Assembly: GCA_964457585.1 (NCBI GenBank) | Contig: CAYWFU010000011.1 | Location: 1-59,674 of the forward strand | DNA: 59,674 nt | Source: CAYWFU01 sp964457585 | GTDB lineage: Bacteria > JACRDZ01 | Direction: 5' to 3' | In this document: piece by piece, positions 7,410-16,480 of the stretch | Position numbering within the stretch: position 1 is the first letter of the stretch | Layout of the letters: every line of letters starts with the position of its first letter | Position numbers and translations under genes: made by a program | Notes under the pieces: model-generated | The model's input: only the letters and a program-made list of their open reading frames with translations | What the model was told of the DNA's origin: nothing | Databases searched by the model: none

Positions 7410-8837
7410 ATGAATTCACTTTACGATATTGTTTTTATTAATCCTCCAATGACTTATAAAAATCGTTTAGGTCCATTTGAGCATCTCGGAAGTCATAGTC
7501 CGCCATTCAACTTATGTTATCTTGCCAGTATTGTTCGTAAAAATGGTTTTGTTACGGCAATCATTGATGCAGAAACAAATCTTATGGATAACGAAAAAGT
7601 CATAAAAGAAATTTCAGCTAAAAATCCGGCTTATATTGGAATAACTGCCATGACGCTTTCCATTTCGAGGGCAGCGGAAATTGCTTCACAAATAAAAAAA
7701 CATATACCTCAAATAGTTATTATTTTAGGAGGTGTTCATGTTACTGCATTGCCTGAAGAAACTATGCAAAGATATCCTTACTTTGATTTTGCTGTATTAG
7801 GAGAAGGGGAAAAAACTTTAATAGAACTTTTAAGCGCTTTAAAATTTAAAAAAGATATTAAAAATATTCAAGGAATAATTTATCGAAATAAAAACAATGA
7901 ATTAATAAAAACTCTACCGCAACCTTTAATGCAAAATCTGGATGAATTACCTTTCCCCGCTTTTGATTTATTATACGGCTATCCTGATTTATATCGCCCG
8001 GCAATATTGAAATTTAAACATACTCCATCAATTATGCTTTCAACTTCAAGAGGATGTCCGTATAAATGTATTTTTTGCGACAGCGCTGTTCTTAATGATA
8101 CGTATAGAACATATAGTATTGATTATATTATTAATTTAATAAAACATCTTAAGAAAAACTATAATATCAAAGATATAAATTTTCAGGATGATACTTTAAC
8201 AATTTCTCATAAACGTATTAATGAATTTTGCGATAAAATTTATGAAGAAAATATTTCATGGTCGTGTCAGGCAAGAGTTGATACTGTTAATCCTGAGTTA
8301 TTGCTTAAAATGAAAAATTCCGGCTGCTGGTCTATTGCTTATGGTATTGAAAGCGGTAATCAGGAAATACTGGATATAATCAAAAAAGGTATTACACTCG
8401 AACAAATTCAAAATGCTGTTCATTGGGCAAATGAGATTGGCTTGGAAACAATAGGCTTTTTAATGATCGGCAATCCAAAAGAAACACCTCAAACAATACA
8501 AAAAACAATTGATTTTGTATGCAGTTTATCATTAACCTATATTCTGCCATGGTTTTTTACTCCATTTCCCGGCACAACAAGTTTTAATACAGCTACAGAA
8601 TATGGTACAATAGAACGCGATTGGGATAAAATGAGCTGTGCGCAGCCTGCATTTCTGCCGCATGGCTTGACAAATGCAGATTTAATCAAGTATTATAAAA
8701 AGCTCATTTGTAAATTTTATTTTCGCCCTAAACAATGGAAATTTTATTTTTCAAAAATTTCGCAGCCGAATTTTATTAAAAGAATCTATCTTGGCATAGA
8801 AGCATTTTTAAAAATTGAAATGGGAAAAAATAGATAG
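7410..8837 (+). CDS. B12-binding radical SAM protein
   Basis: 475 residues. The N-terminal half is a cobalamin-binding domain (YDIVFINPPMTYKNR, then ILGGVHVTALPEE and VLGEGEKTLIEL near 130). The radical SAM domain follows with the 4Fe-4S cluster motif SRGCPYKCIFCDS near 213, a glycine-rich SAM motif in IAYGIESGNQEIL, and IGNPKETPQT. The C-terminal region (about 400-475) is typical of this class, which methylates or rearranges unactivated carbons in lipids, sugars and natural products; the substrate is not predictable. AAGGAG precedes the ATG. A second gene of the same class follows almost directly, then a glycosyltransferase, so a cell-surface or lipid role is the best guess. Confidence 0.9.
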   Translation: MNSLYDIVFINPPMTYKNRLGPFEHLGSHSPPFNLCYLASIVRKNGFVTAIIDAETNLMDNEKVIKEISAKNPAYIGITAMTLSISRAAEIASQIKKHIPQIVIILGGVHVTALPEETMQRYPYFDFAVLGEGEKTLIELLSALKFKKDIKNIQGIIYRNKNNELIKTLPQPLMQNLDELPFPAFDLLYGYPDLYRPAILKFKHTPSIMLSTSRGCPYKCIFCDSAVLNDTYRTYSIDYIINLIKHLKKNYNIKDINFQDDTLTISHKRINEFCDKIYEENISWSCQARVDTVNPELLLKMKNSGCWSIAYGIESGNQEILDIIKKGITLEQIQNAVHWANEIGLETIGFLMIGNPKETPQTIQKTIDFVCSLSLTYILPWFFTPFPGTTSFNTATEYGTIERDWDKMSCAQPAFLPHGLTNADLIKYYKKLICKFYFRPKQWKFYFSKISQPNFIKRIYLGIEAFLKIEMGKNR

Positions 8838-8841
8838 AAAC

Positions 8842-10242
8842 ATGAAAACACTATTATTAAATTTACCTTATCATATACCTATAATGCGGCGATATATTGC
8901 TTCTTATTATGCTCCAAATTTTTTATTACCTCCTTATGAACTTATGTCTTTAGGTACCATTGTTAAAGAATGGAAAAAATCTCCTGTTCATTTAATTGAT
9001 GCTGTTGCAGAAAAATATACTTTAGATGATGTCTTAAAACGAATAAATGAATATAATCCTGATATACTTGTCAGTATGCCTGGATTTGAATCGTTTTCTG
9101 AGGACATAGAAATCTTAAGTTATATAAAAAGCTCTTTCCCAAAAATGAAAGTAATTATTTTTGGTTATCTTTCAACTCTTTTTGCTGAAGATGTTTTGAA
9201 ATATAGTAATCTGGATATAGTTATAAGAGGTGAACCTGAAATAACTTTTTCTTACCTTTTTGATGTTTTAGTAAAAAATAATGCTTCTTTATTCAGTCTG
9301 TTAGGGATTAGTTACCGCAAGGGGGAAACAATAATTAGTAATCCAGACTCATCCCGAATAGATGAATTAGATTTATTCCCATTTCCTGATCCGGAACTTA
9401 TTAAATTAAAATTATATAGAGAGCCTTATCTGGGGCGAAGAGTAATGGCTTTTTATTCTGCACGCGGCTGTAAAGGAAACTGTGTTTATTGCGTGAAAAG
9501 TTTTGGGCATCATATTCATGCTAAGACTCCTGAAAATGTTATAAAAAAATTAATGTGGTACAAAAAAAATCATAAAATTCATAATTTCAGGTTCCTTGAT
9601 GATAATTTTACTTATGATAAAAAACGGGTTATTGAAATATGCAAAAAAATTATTTCTGAAAAAATAAAAATAAAATGGACATGTTTAAGCAGGATTGATA
9701 CTCTTGACATGGAAATTCTTACATATTTAAAACAAGCAGGATGTAAAAGAATTTATCTGGGAATTGAAAGCGGCAGTGATAAGATTCTTAAGCTGTATAA
9801 TAAAAATTATAATTTAGATGATATGCGGTCAAAAATAAAGATGCTGCATAAAGTTGGCATTGATTTTACAGGTTTTTTTATAGTAGGCGCTCCTTTTGAA
9901 AATGAAGAAGATGTACAGGAAAGCATAAATTTCGCAATTGAACAAAATTTTGATTATATTATAGTAACACGATTAAAATTTATTCCCGGGACAGAAATGT
10001 TTAAAAAAAACAAAGATAAAATAGAATTCAGTCTTTTCCCTTACAAAGCAATTTTTGAATCTTCTGAATATGAAAAAAAAGTATTTTCATTAGAAAGATT
10101 ATTTTATAAAAAATTTTATTTTAGACTTGGATATTGTTTAAAAAAAATAAAGTTGATATTTATCAGCCCAATTAATATAATACATGGGATATACATGCTT
10201 AAAAGATTTTTAAAAAGCAAAGAAAATAGAGACTTTATTTAA
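8842..10242 (+). CDS. B12-binding radical SAM protein (second of tandem pair)
   Basis: 466 residues from the ATG at 8842; an in-frame TTG at 8815 would add nine residues but overlaps the previous gene. The cobalamin-binding half shows YELMSLGTIVKEWK, IIFGYLSTLFAEDVL and VIRGEPEITF. The cluster motif is SARGCKGNCVYCVKS near 202, followed by FRFLDDNFTYDKKR and IYLGIESGSDKIL. It shares fold and length with the preceding gene but differs enough in sequence to have another substrate. The four-base gap from the previous stop suggests translational coupling. Confidence 0.88.
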   Translation: MKTLLLNLPYHIPIMRRYIASYYAPNFLLPPYELMSLGTIVKEWKKSPVHLIDAVAEKYTLDDVLKRINEYNPDILVSMPGFESFSEDIEILSYIKSSFPKMKVIIFGYLSTLFAEDVLKYSNLDIVIRGEPEITFSYLFDVLVKNNASLFSLLGISYRKGETIISNPDSSRIDELDLFPFPDPELIKLKLYREPYLGRRVMAFYSARGCKGNCVYCVKSFGHHIHAKTPENVIKKLMWYKKNHKIHNFRFLDDNFTYDKKRVIEICKKIISEKIKIKWTCLSRIDTLDMEILTYLKQAGCKRIYLGIESGSDKILKLYNKNYNLDDMRSKIKMLHKVGIDFTGFFIVGAPFENEEDVQESINFAIEQNFDYIIVTRLKFIPGTEMFKKNKDKIEFSLFPYKAIFESSEYEKKVFSLERLFYKKFYFRLGYCLKKIKLIFISPINIIHGIYMLKRFLKSKENRDFI

Positions 10243-10304
10243 AATCGTAAATGTTCATACTGACACCTGATACCTGAATGCTTACATTTTGACCCGGAGC
10301 TTAT

Positions 10305-11075
10305 ATGAAAATAAGTATAGTAATACCAACATACAATGAATCTCAAAACATTGAGAGATTGATCAAAAAAATTTTGCAGTTGAATTTAAATATAGATATT
10401 ATTGTAGTTGATGATGACTCCCCTGATAAAACATGGAAAATAGTAAAAAATTTAACCCGAGAATTCTCAGGAGTATATTGTATCAGGCGCTGTGGTCAAA
10501 AAGGACGCGGAACTGCAGGCATTGCCGGATTTAAATACGCTCTGTCATTAAACGCAGATTATATAATTGAAATGGATGCGGATTTTTCACATCATCCGTC
10601 ATATATTCCTATTATGCTGAACAAAATAGTAGATTATGATATTGTTGTTGGTTCAAGATTTTCTTCTGGGGGATCTGATAAAAGAGGTGTTATAAGATAC
10701 TTTATAACAATTTTCGCAAATTTTTATATAAAACAAATATTAAAAATAGATATTAAAGATTGCACTTCCGGTTACCGTTGTTTTAAACGTAAAGTATTAG
10801 AAAGCATTGATATTGATAATACCATCTCATTAGGTCCTGCTATAGTTCAGGAACTACTATATAAAGCTCATCTCATGGGTTTTAAAATAACAGAAATCCC
10901 AATTGAATTTGTAGATCGCATAAGAGGAAAATCTACCTTTAACTGGAAAACAATGCTTCAGGGGTTTCTTATGGTGCTTATACTTCGCTATCTTTATTCT
11001 TCTATCCGAAGTGAAGAAAATTATCCTTCATTGAATAACAAAACTATAATTTATCATAAGAATTCAGACATATAA
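10305..11075 (+). CDS. Family 2 glycosyltransferase, polyprenol-phosphate mannose synthase-like
   Basis: 256 residues. The GT2 start MKISIVIPTYNESQNI, DDDSPDKTW near 42 and EMDADFSHHPSYIP near 88 (the DxD sugar-nucleotide site) match dolichol/polyprenol-phosphate mannose synthases, as do VVGSRF, CTSGYRCFKR near 146 and the late RIRGKSTFNW. Such enzymes move a sugar from a nucleotide donor to a membrane polyprenol phosphate. No multi-pass C-terminal membrane domain follows, which fits the soluble, DPM1-like form. It lies 62 bases after the radical SAM pair on the same strand, so co-transcription is plausible. Confidence 0.88.
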   Translation: MKISIVIPTYNESQNIERLIKKILQLNLNIDIIVVDDDSPDKTWKIVKNLTREFSGVYCIRRCGQKGRGTAGIAGFKYALSLNADYIIEMDADFSHHPSYIPIMLNKIVDYDIVVGSRFSSGGSDKRGVIRYFITIFANFYIKQILKIDIKDCTSGYRCFKRKVLESIDIDNTISLGPAIVQELLYKAHLMGFKITEIPIEFVDRIRGKSTFNWKTMLQGFLMVLILRYLYSSIRSEENYPSLNNKTIIYHKNSDI

Positions 11076-11077
11076 TT

Positions 11078-11114
11078 ATTTGACATTTTAAAGTTATACT
11101 TTAAAATATCAAAT
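11078..11114. promoter_or_regulatory. Palindrome upstream of the ATPase remnant
   Basis: Arms ATTTGACATTTTAAAGT and ACTTTAAAATATCAAAT surround a 3-base centre with one mismatch. It ends 15 bases before the AAA_14-type ATPase start. From memory, similar palindromes often precede such ATPase genes, so it may be an operator or start-site element rather than a terminator of the glycosyltransferase gene; both are possible. Confidence 0.5.
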
Positions 11115-11129
11115 ACGTATATAAAACGA

Positions 11130-11368
11130 TTGATCGAAAAAACATTAAAGGAAGCAATAGCTTCATTCCCCGCTGTTTTTATCGGAGGGGCAAGAAGATC
11201 AGGGAAAACAACAATATTCAGGTCATTTCTTAAAGGGTATAATTACGTACTTCTTGATGAGTTAGATATAAGATCTCTAGCTATCGAAGATCCTCCCCCC
11301 GAAATTTTCTGGAAAAATATCCACCTCAAGTAATTATTGACGAAATTCAAAATACTCCGAGTCTATAA
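11130..11368 (+). pseudogene. AAA_14/DUF4143-type ATPase, N-terminal remnant with frameshift
   Basis: The first 67 residues hold a Walker A motif (FIGGARRSGKTTIFRSF near 17) and YVLLDELDIR, typical of the N-terminus of the AAA_14/DUF4143 ATPases found as stand-alone accessory genes. The frame then breaks near 11310 at a short A run and continues in another frame as KYPPQVIIDEIQNTPSL, which is the Walker B region. It stops at 11368. Full proteins have about 380-400 residues, so over three quarters are lost. The start codon would be TTG at 11130. No later part of the gene follows. Confidence 0.75.
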
Positions 11369-11569
11369 TAACCTTTTCGATCGCCCCCACACCTAATACA
11401 AAATGTCCCCAACTTTCCCCCTTAATTGCTTTTAAATTTATTTTTTTAGTTTTCTATATCTTTTTATTTTATAGATTTATTTCTATTTTCAATTATTAGT
11501 TGACTAGTTGCCTCTAAACCCCAACAATATTTACTTTTGAAAAACGTTAATCCTTCCAGAAAACTATTT

Positions 11570-12256
11570 TTATTTAATTTTTCTTATTTCAAAAAAATCA
11601 ATCTTAATACCTACTTCAGGGGGTGATATCCCATAATAAATAGAACTTACATCGTTATAAACAGTAAATATAGGCTTCCCATTTAAGTTTTTAAATATTT
11701 GCTCTGAGCCAATTTTTGACCACGTTCTTCCATCTAAGCTATAATATCCATTATAATAAATATCCTTTTTAGAAATTTTGATATACATATCTCCCGAAAG
11801 GTCTCCTATATTTTGAATAGACCCAGACTTTTCACCATTTAAATTTTTAATAAAATTTATATTATTTTTACTAATCCGAATTGTTATATCATTAGTTTCG
11901 TCTCTTTTAATTTTTAGTTCAATCCTAGTATTTGATTCCATACTTGCAATAATTTTAACTATGATTTCATAGTTTTGAGTCATATTTTCTGCAAAAACTA
12001 ATTCATTTTTAATGCTCCCCTCTTTACTGCGATTGGTAGCAATAATTAATAAATATTCATTATCTACTATCGCCCAACGTTCTGTATCCTCGCCAATTAA
12101 ATTCCACTCTGGGCGTAGGGAAGTTCCAGTAAAATCATCTCTAAAAAATATAGCCTCAGATTCTTTTTTATCTTGAGCAAAAAGATTTTGTGGTATAGTA
12201 ATTTGGAGTAACCAAAAAAATGGCATTACTAACAAGTAATATTTTTTATTTTTCAC
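11570..12256 (-). CDS. Exported protein with a concanavalin-like (beta-xylosidase C-terminal type) domain
   Basis: 228 residues. A signal peptide (MKNKKYYLLVMPFFWLLQ, cleavage probably after LFAQ near 28) is followed by one beta-sandwich domain. FFRDDFTGTSLRPEWNLIGE near 37-56 is the typical start of the concanavalin-A-like domain found at the C-terminus of GH43 beta-xylosidases (DUF1349 type), and YYSLDGRTWSKIG near 173 is the typical later motif. On its own such a domain probably binds or holds carbohydrate or another surface ligand; no catalytic domain is attached. No operon partner is evident. Confidence 0.7.
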   Translation of the reverse strand: MKNKKYYLLVMPFFWLLQITIPQNLFAQDKKESEAIFFRDDFTGTSLRPEWNLIGEDTERWAIVDNEYLLIIATNRSKEGSIKNELVFAENMTQNYEIIVKIIASMESNTRIELKIKRDETNDITIRISKNNINFIKNLNGEKSGSIQNIGDLSGDMYIKISKKDIYYNGYYSLDGRTWSKIGSEQIFKNLNGKPIFTVYNDVSSIYYGISPPEVGIKIDFFEIRKIK

Positions 12257-12349
12257 TATGAGACTTCTTGTTATAAATTTTATTTAAAAAAATCTTTTGT
12301 TATATTTTATATGATACAGTTCGTTTTTGAACCAAACAAATATAGATAC

Positions 12350-12961
12350 TCATTTTAAAATAATTCTTTCAACTGTTACCCATGCATGTTTTTCTCCACT
12401 ATCATAAGTTACATAATATGTATTGTTTCTAATATTTTTAATAATTGCAGGAAACCATTCCTTTTGACCTGATGAATCTAATAGTACAAATACTGTATTG
12501 TCTAAACTTAATTCTGATTCTTTTGGTTTAGAATGAAAATAAATATGTTTTTTTTCAACCCACTCTTCATCAGAAAAGTCATAAAAGATACGATATTTAC
12601 TATCTTTAATTTCACGTACTTCTCCGTGATAAAGGTTTCCTCGTCCTTTCCACATAGATAAAACTTTATCACCAATTTTAATTTTAACCTTACTATCTAT
12701 ATTTTGTTTCCCATTATAGAGTATTTTCCCAATTTTTGCTTCAGGTTTAGTACTCACACCCGTCATCATGGATTTCTCCAAAGTATGAAAGGCTTCTTTT
12801 TGAGATGGATTGTTAACACCTCTGAAGCTATACCATCCTTGGAATAAACCAAATATTCCAGCAATGATTGAGGCAATAATTACTGAAACAGCACCTATCA
12901 TTTCTGATTTTCTAAATTTATTTTTTTTGATATTTTTATTATATTTAAAAGTCAATACCAA
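12350..12961 (-). CDS. Membrane-anchored protein with two Tudor/agenet-like domains
   Basis: About 203 residues from a TTG at 12961; an ATG at 12901 just ahead of the membrane segment is an alternative start. One transmembrane helix (IGAVSVIIASIIAGIFGL, near 22-39) is followed by two similar beta-barrel units. Unit one is GDKVLSMWKGRGNLYHGEV to DFSDEEWVEKKHI (near 98-142). Unit two is NTVFVLLDSSGQKEWFPAII to YDSGEKHAWVTVERI (near 156-200). The V-x-W-x-G-x-x-Y/W-x-A/G-x-I...Y-D-x-G/S-x-x-x-W-V pattern is that of Tudor/agenet folds, best known from eukaryotic chromatin and RNA-binding proteins. Function in bacteria is unknown. The assignment rests on pattern only. Confidence 0.6.
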   Translation of the reverse strand: MVLTFKYNKNIKKNKFRKSEMIGAVSVIIASIIAGIFGLFQGWYSFRGVNNPSQKEAFHTLEKSMMTGVSTKPEAKIGKILYNGKQNIDSKVKIKIGDKVLSMWKGRGNLYHGEVREIKDSKYRIFYDFSDEEWVEKKHIYFHSKPKESELSLDNTVFVLLDSSGQKEWFPAIIKNIRNNTYYVTYDSGEKHAWVTVERIILK

Positions 12962-13395
12962 GTCTCACTTTAACTATTTGATATCTTAATAATTTTTTAT
13001 GTTTTTTTTCATATCTCACATGATATTTATTGAATAATTTCCTATAAATACTATAATTAAATTCAATTTTAATAATATATTATCCAGAAGCCACATTTTT
13101 ATTTTGGGCTTTACTTTAATCAGATTTTTTGTTTTTATATTTGCTTTAATCTAATTTCAATTCGATAGATTGATAACTATTCTAATTTATTTATTAAATT
13201 TATCTACTAATTTTTTTTATCTGGTTTTATTTAAAACGTAAAAATTAAGAGGCGGTGTACTCGCCATCCTCTGCTGTACTATTTTAAAATATTAATATAT
13301 TTTATATCTCTTTTTTGTCTGTCGATGAAATTTCAAAGTAAGGATAATAAATGTTAAAATTCATCAACAAGTATATATATCCTCTTTACCACCAC
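12962..13395. other. AT-rich gap without a recognisable gene
   Basis: Over 430 bases of very AT-rich sequence between two minus-strand genes. I see no coding frame, tRNA or clear repeat. The only GC-rich patch is a short inverted stretch near 13252-13267. Confidence 0.5.
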
Positions 13396-13563
13396 CTATA
13401 CTTGAAGGATTCCAATAACCCAAATTTGGGAAAAACCATTTGGTATACTTAATTCAAAGCCAGTATCCCCACGTATTTTATTTTGCGTGAAAGTAAGATG
13501 TAATAAACTATTTTTGTAACTATAAAGTTTAAAATTATTATTAAAAGAGTATTTTTTATTCAT
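13396..13563 (-). CDS. Small hypothetical protein or 5' remnant of a larger gene
   Basis: A 55-residue frame with an excellent ribosome-binding site (GGAGAGGAGG seven bases before the ATG at 13563). I do not recognise the product; it is rich in Lys, Asn and Tyr and has no signal peptide. Near the end, a shifted frame stays open a further 12 or so codons past the stop (GYWNPSSIGGGKEDIYTC), so this may be the start of a longer gene broken by a frameshift. It lies just downstream of the beta-helix lipoprotein gene on the same strand. Confidence 0.4.
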   Translation of the reverse strand: MNKKYSFNNNFKLYSYKNSLLHLTFTQNKIRGDTGFELSIPNGFSQIWVIGILQV

Positions 13564-13613
13564 AGCAAATACCTCCTCTCCTAATGAAATACTTATTCAA
13601 CTTACATTTTCAA

Positions 13614-15287
13614 TTACTCTAATGGTGGATTCCCATTATTTCCATAAACTCCAATTTCTCCACCTGTCTCACTTGCAATTTTTGCAGGAGAAGTTTCTTG
13701 TAAATGAAAATCTGTCGAGTTTACAAACAATGGATCACTAAGAATAATCCCCTTTCCTTTTAGTAAAGTACTATCATTTGAATGAGTTTTATTATTAAAA
13801 AAATTAGTATAGGATACAGTTGTAGGAGAATTATCAGAATAAATTCCATAGGAAGCTTTGTTATTAGCAATAATTGTGTTTTTTACTTCAAGAAAGGAAT
13901 CCTCACTTTTAATCTCATATGCATTGTTATTTATAGTAAAAAAATTAATATTGCCATGGCTTGATCCAAGATAAATACCATTAGATGAATTAGAATTAAT
14001 AATAGAGTTTGATAGTGTTAAATTTGAACTCCAACTATATATTCCATTCCCTAAATTTTTAGATATATTACAATTTAATATAGTGACAATTGAACCATCT
14101 AAATTTAACCCTGTTCCATTATTTGAAATAATTTTAGTATTAGAAAGATTAAGAATGAGATTCTCAGAATAATAATAAGTTTCGATTCCAGCCTCAGTAT
14201 TAGACGCTATAACACAATTTGAAATATTCATCTGAGATCCATAAGAGATATATATACCTTCACCAGCATTGTTGAAAATGTTGGTAGACTCTAACTCCAC
14301 GAGTGAGCTTGATATACTCATTCCTTTACCTGTATTCCCATAAATTTTACAAGAAGAAATAATGACATTTGAACAATAAGATAAACTTATCCCAATTAGT
14401 CCATGTGTTATAGACAAATTATTTATAGTAATATTTTTCATGGGAGGTGAATAATAAGTACCATTTTTAATCACGGATGTAGTACCATTACCAGAAATTA
14501 TAGTGGAATCTGCACCAGCTCCTTGTAAAGTAATATTATCAATTAAATTGATATCTTCATTATATATTCCTGGTGCTACTTTTATTTTTATAATAATATT
14601 ATCTGGAGGAGCAGTATCTTTTACATAATCTATTGCAGATTGTATATAGCTAAAATCAGATGGTATATTAATAATATTATCAATCACTGTAATTATAGTG
14701 CTATCTGAGATAGTATCATAAATATCACTAATCTTACAGTAAATAGTATAAGTATCCGGTTTATTTGGAGCTGTCCAAATTGCTGATGTCCGAGTAGTAT
14801 TATCAAATGAACCAGCATTAGCTGACCATAAATATTCTATTGTATCATTATCAAGATCAGTAGCTTCTATTGAAAGTTTAACTTTACCTTCAACTGGAAG
14901 TTTACTATATGAAGCTTTTATAGGACCCACAATTTCAGGCTTTCTATTTGAGACAATGATTTCTATCTCAGATGAAGTACTATGTTCCTTATTATCATTG
15001 ACAGTACATTTAATTTTACATGTTGATATTATATAAGGAGCAGTCCAGATAACTGATTTTTTAGTATAAGAATCAAAGGTACCTCCATTAGCTGACCAGG
15101 AATAATTTAATGTATCATTATCAGGGTCAATAACATCTATAGATAATGTTACTTTTTCATATTTTGATACATTTGTAGAAGAAGCGGTTATCTTATTTAT
15201 TACTGGTGACTTATTTTCTTTTTCACCACATGCCAATCCTAAAAGTAAGATTAATAATATTATTGTTTTATAATATTGTTTTTCCAT
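13614..15287 (-). CDS. Lipoprotein with two PKD/Ig-like domains and a right-handed beta-helix
   Basis: 557 residues. The lipobox LLLGLAC places the lipidated cysteine at about residue 20. Two related Ig/PKD-like domains follow (about 28-112 and 115-202), each with DPDNDTLNYSWSANGGTFD-like and VIWTAP motifs. Residues 205-540 form a parallel beta-helix: IPSDFSYIQSAIDYV and VAPGIYNEDI mark its start, then many turns with N-x-x-I-x-x-N-x-G-x-G-I patterns and a final FHLQETSPA. This is the pectate-lyase/NosD type of fold, common in outer-membrane or surface lipoproteins that bind or cleave polysaccharide. I cannot tell whether it is catalytic. Confidence 0.8.
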   Translation of the reverse strand: MEKQYYKTIILLILLLGLACGEKENKSPVINKITASSTNVSKYEKVTLSIDVIDPDNDTLNYSWSANGGTFDSYTKKSVIWTAPYIISTCKIKCTVNDNKEHSTSSEIEIIVSNRKPEIVGPIKASYSKLPVEGKVKLSIEATDLDNDTIEYLWSANAGSFDNTTRTSAIWTAPNKPDTYTIYCKISDIYDTISDSTIITVIDNIINIPSDFSYIQSAIDYVKDTAPPDNIIIKIKVAPGIYNEDINLIDNITLQGAGADSTIISGNGTTSVIKNGTYYSPPMKNITINNLSITHGLIGISLSYCSNVIISSCKIYGNTGKGMSISSSLVELESTNIFNNAGEGIYISYGSQMNISNCVIASNTEAGIETYYYSENLILNLSNTKIISNNGTGLNLDGSIVTILNCNISKNLGNGIYSWSSNLTLSNSIINSNSSNGIYLGSSHGNINFFTINNNAYEIKSEDSFLEVKNTIIANNKASYGIYSDNSPTTVSYTNFFNNKTHSNDSTLLKGKGIILSDPLFVNSTDFHLQETSPAKIASETGGEIGVYGNNGNPPLE

Positions 15288-15618
15288 ATTGTTTTTTCTC
15301 CTTTTAATTTTAGAGTTTCTTGCAAGTCTGCAATAGCCTTGTAAATAGTATATCTCCGGCGTTTTATTTTTTTAATCCCCCTTGTTTTATGATAAAATTA
15401 TCATAATTAGAATTTCAATTCTTACCGATTAAGTTTAATAAGTTTGAATCTTTTTATACACAGCCATTTTTCAACGATATTGACGTTATTCAATGGTTCA
15501 GGACTTTTTAAAATTCTCCACAACTAGGTCCGTCGAAAAACTAATTTTACAGTATTTTTCTCTACCTCTGTACTTCGGATAAGCGAGAGATTTTGATACA
15601 ATTACATTAATATCTATT
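15288..15618. other. AT-rich gap without a recognisable gene
   Basis: About 330 bases between the TIR-chimera 3' end and the beta-helix lipoprotein gene. No coding frame, repeat or structured RNA is evident. The stretch just above 15288 should hold the lipoprotein promoter, but no good -35/-10 pair stands out. Confidence 0.4.
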
Positions 15619-16297
15619 TCAATGTAAAATTTGTTGTTTTGCCCTTTTTATAAGTTGTTTAAGATATTTTTCAAAATTATTTATATCTATCGTTTCACGG
15701 TGATCTATTATAGGAGGTAATGCTCTTTGTGTAATTTTATCTAGAATAGGTACAATTAGCTTGTTGCAACCATAAGCTATACCAATTTCTATATTTATCC
15801 ATGAACGTTTAATTGAATATGGACTCATAAGAACTAAAAATTCGTTACATTTATGGATATTTTTTTATCAATTTAGGAATATCATCGTATCCTCCATCTA
15901 TATTTTCAAAAAGGAATACTGATACTTTGATTCTATGTTTTTTTCCATAATTTTCAATCCGTTTAGCCATTTGCTCCGCTACCCAGCTATCTTTTACTGA
16001 TTTATGGCTCAGAAATATACCATAATCATTTTCTATTAAAAAATGTGAGGTAGAATAAGCGTTGCTACCAACATCAATATCTAACTGAAAACTGTTATAT
16101 TCAGAGTTATAACCATCGGGTTTTGGAGCAAAGCTATATAGGTTATGTTTAAATCCTTGATCTACAGGTAAATTGACCATTTTCCCAGTTCCAAACAATC
16201 TTCCATGATTAAAAAACATCCTTGCAAAATTTCTCAATGTTCCAGGGTTTTTTCCAGAATACCAGTTAAGAATTTCTCTGACTTTTTCTATATACAT
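15619..16297 (-). pseudogene. Chimera: 5' part of a class I aldolase gene fused to a TIR domain, frameshifted at A7
   Basis: From the ATG at 16297 (AAGGAG upstream) the first 85 or so residues are a diverged copy of the N-terminus of the adjacent aldolase at 16481-17404; both begin M-Y-x-E-K-V-R-E-I-L and share GKMVNLPVDQGF. It then changes abruptly to a TIR domain beginning YGIFLSHKSVKDSWVAEQ. The frame closes at 15851. Removing one A from the seven-A run (plus-strand T7, 15860-15866) gives an unbroken read into HKCNEFLVLMSPYSIKRSW and then INIEIGIAYG, the rest of the TIR fold, to 15619. The W-x-x-x-E around INIE is where the TIR NADase glutamate is expected. The whole protein would have about 225 residues. 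It may be a pseudogene, a phase-variable gene or a sequencing error. Confidence 0.75.
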
Positions 16298-16480
16298 ATT
16301 TTTTATATCTCCTTGATTCAAAAAATTATATAAAATTTATTGAAAGGAAATTACAAATCCACAAATTATTGAATTTGGTTATTTAAAAATATGTGATAAT
16401 TGAAGTAATATAATATATGCAGGATAAAATGTTAGTATAATTTAAAATAATGGATATTTTTTAAATTTAAAAACAGGATA

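Noticed and set aside
10243..10304. Short CTGACACCTGATACCTGA stretch before the glycosyltransferase as a regulatory site
   Set aside because: Only a short internal repetition, no second copy or palindrome to support a role.
11369..11569. Continuation of the ATPase remnant
   Set aside because: I checked all frames by eye and found no later AAA_14 or DUF4143 motif; the gene is simply truncated.
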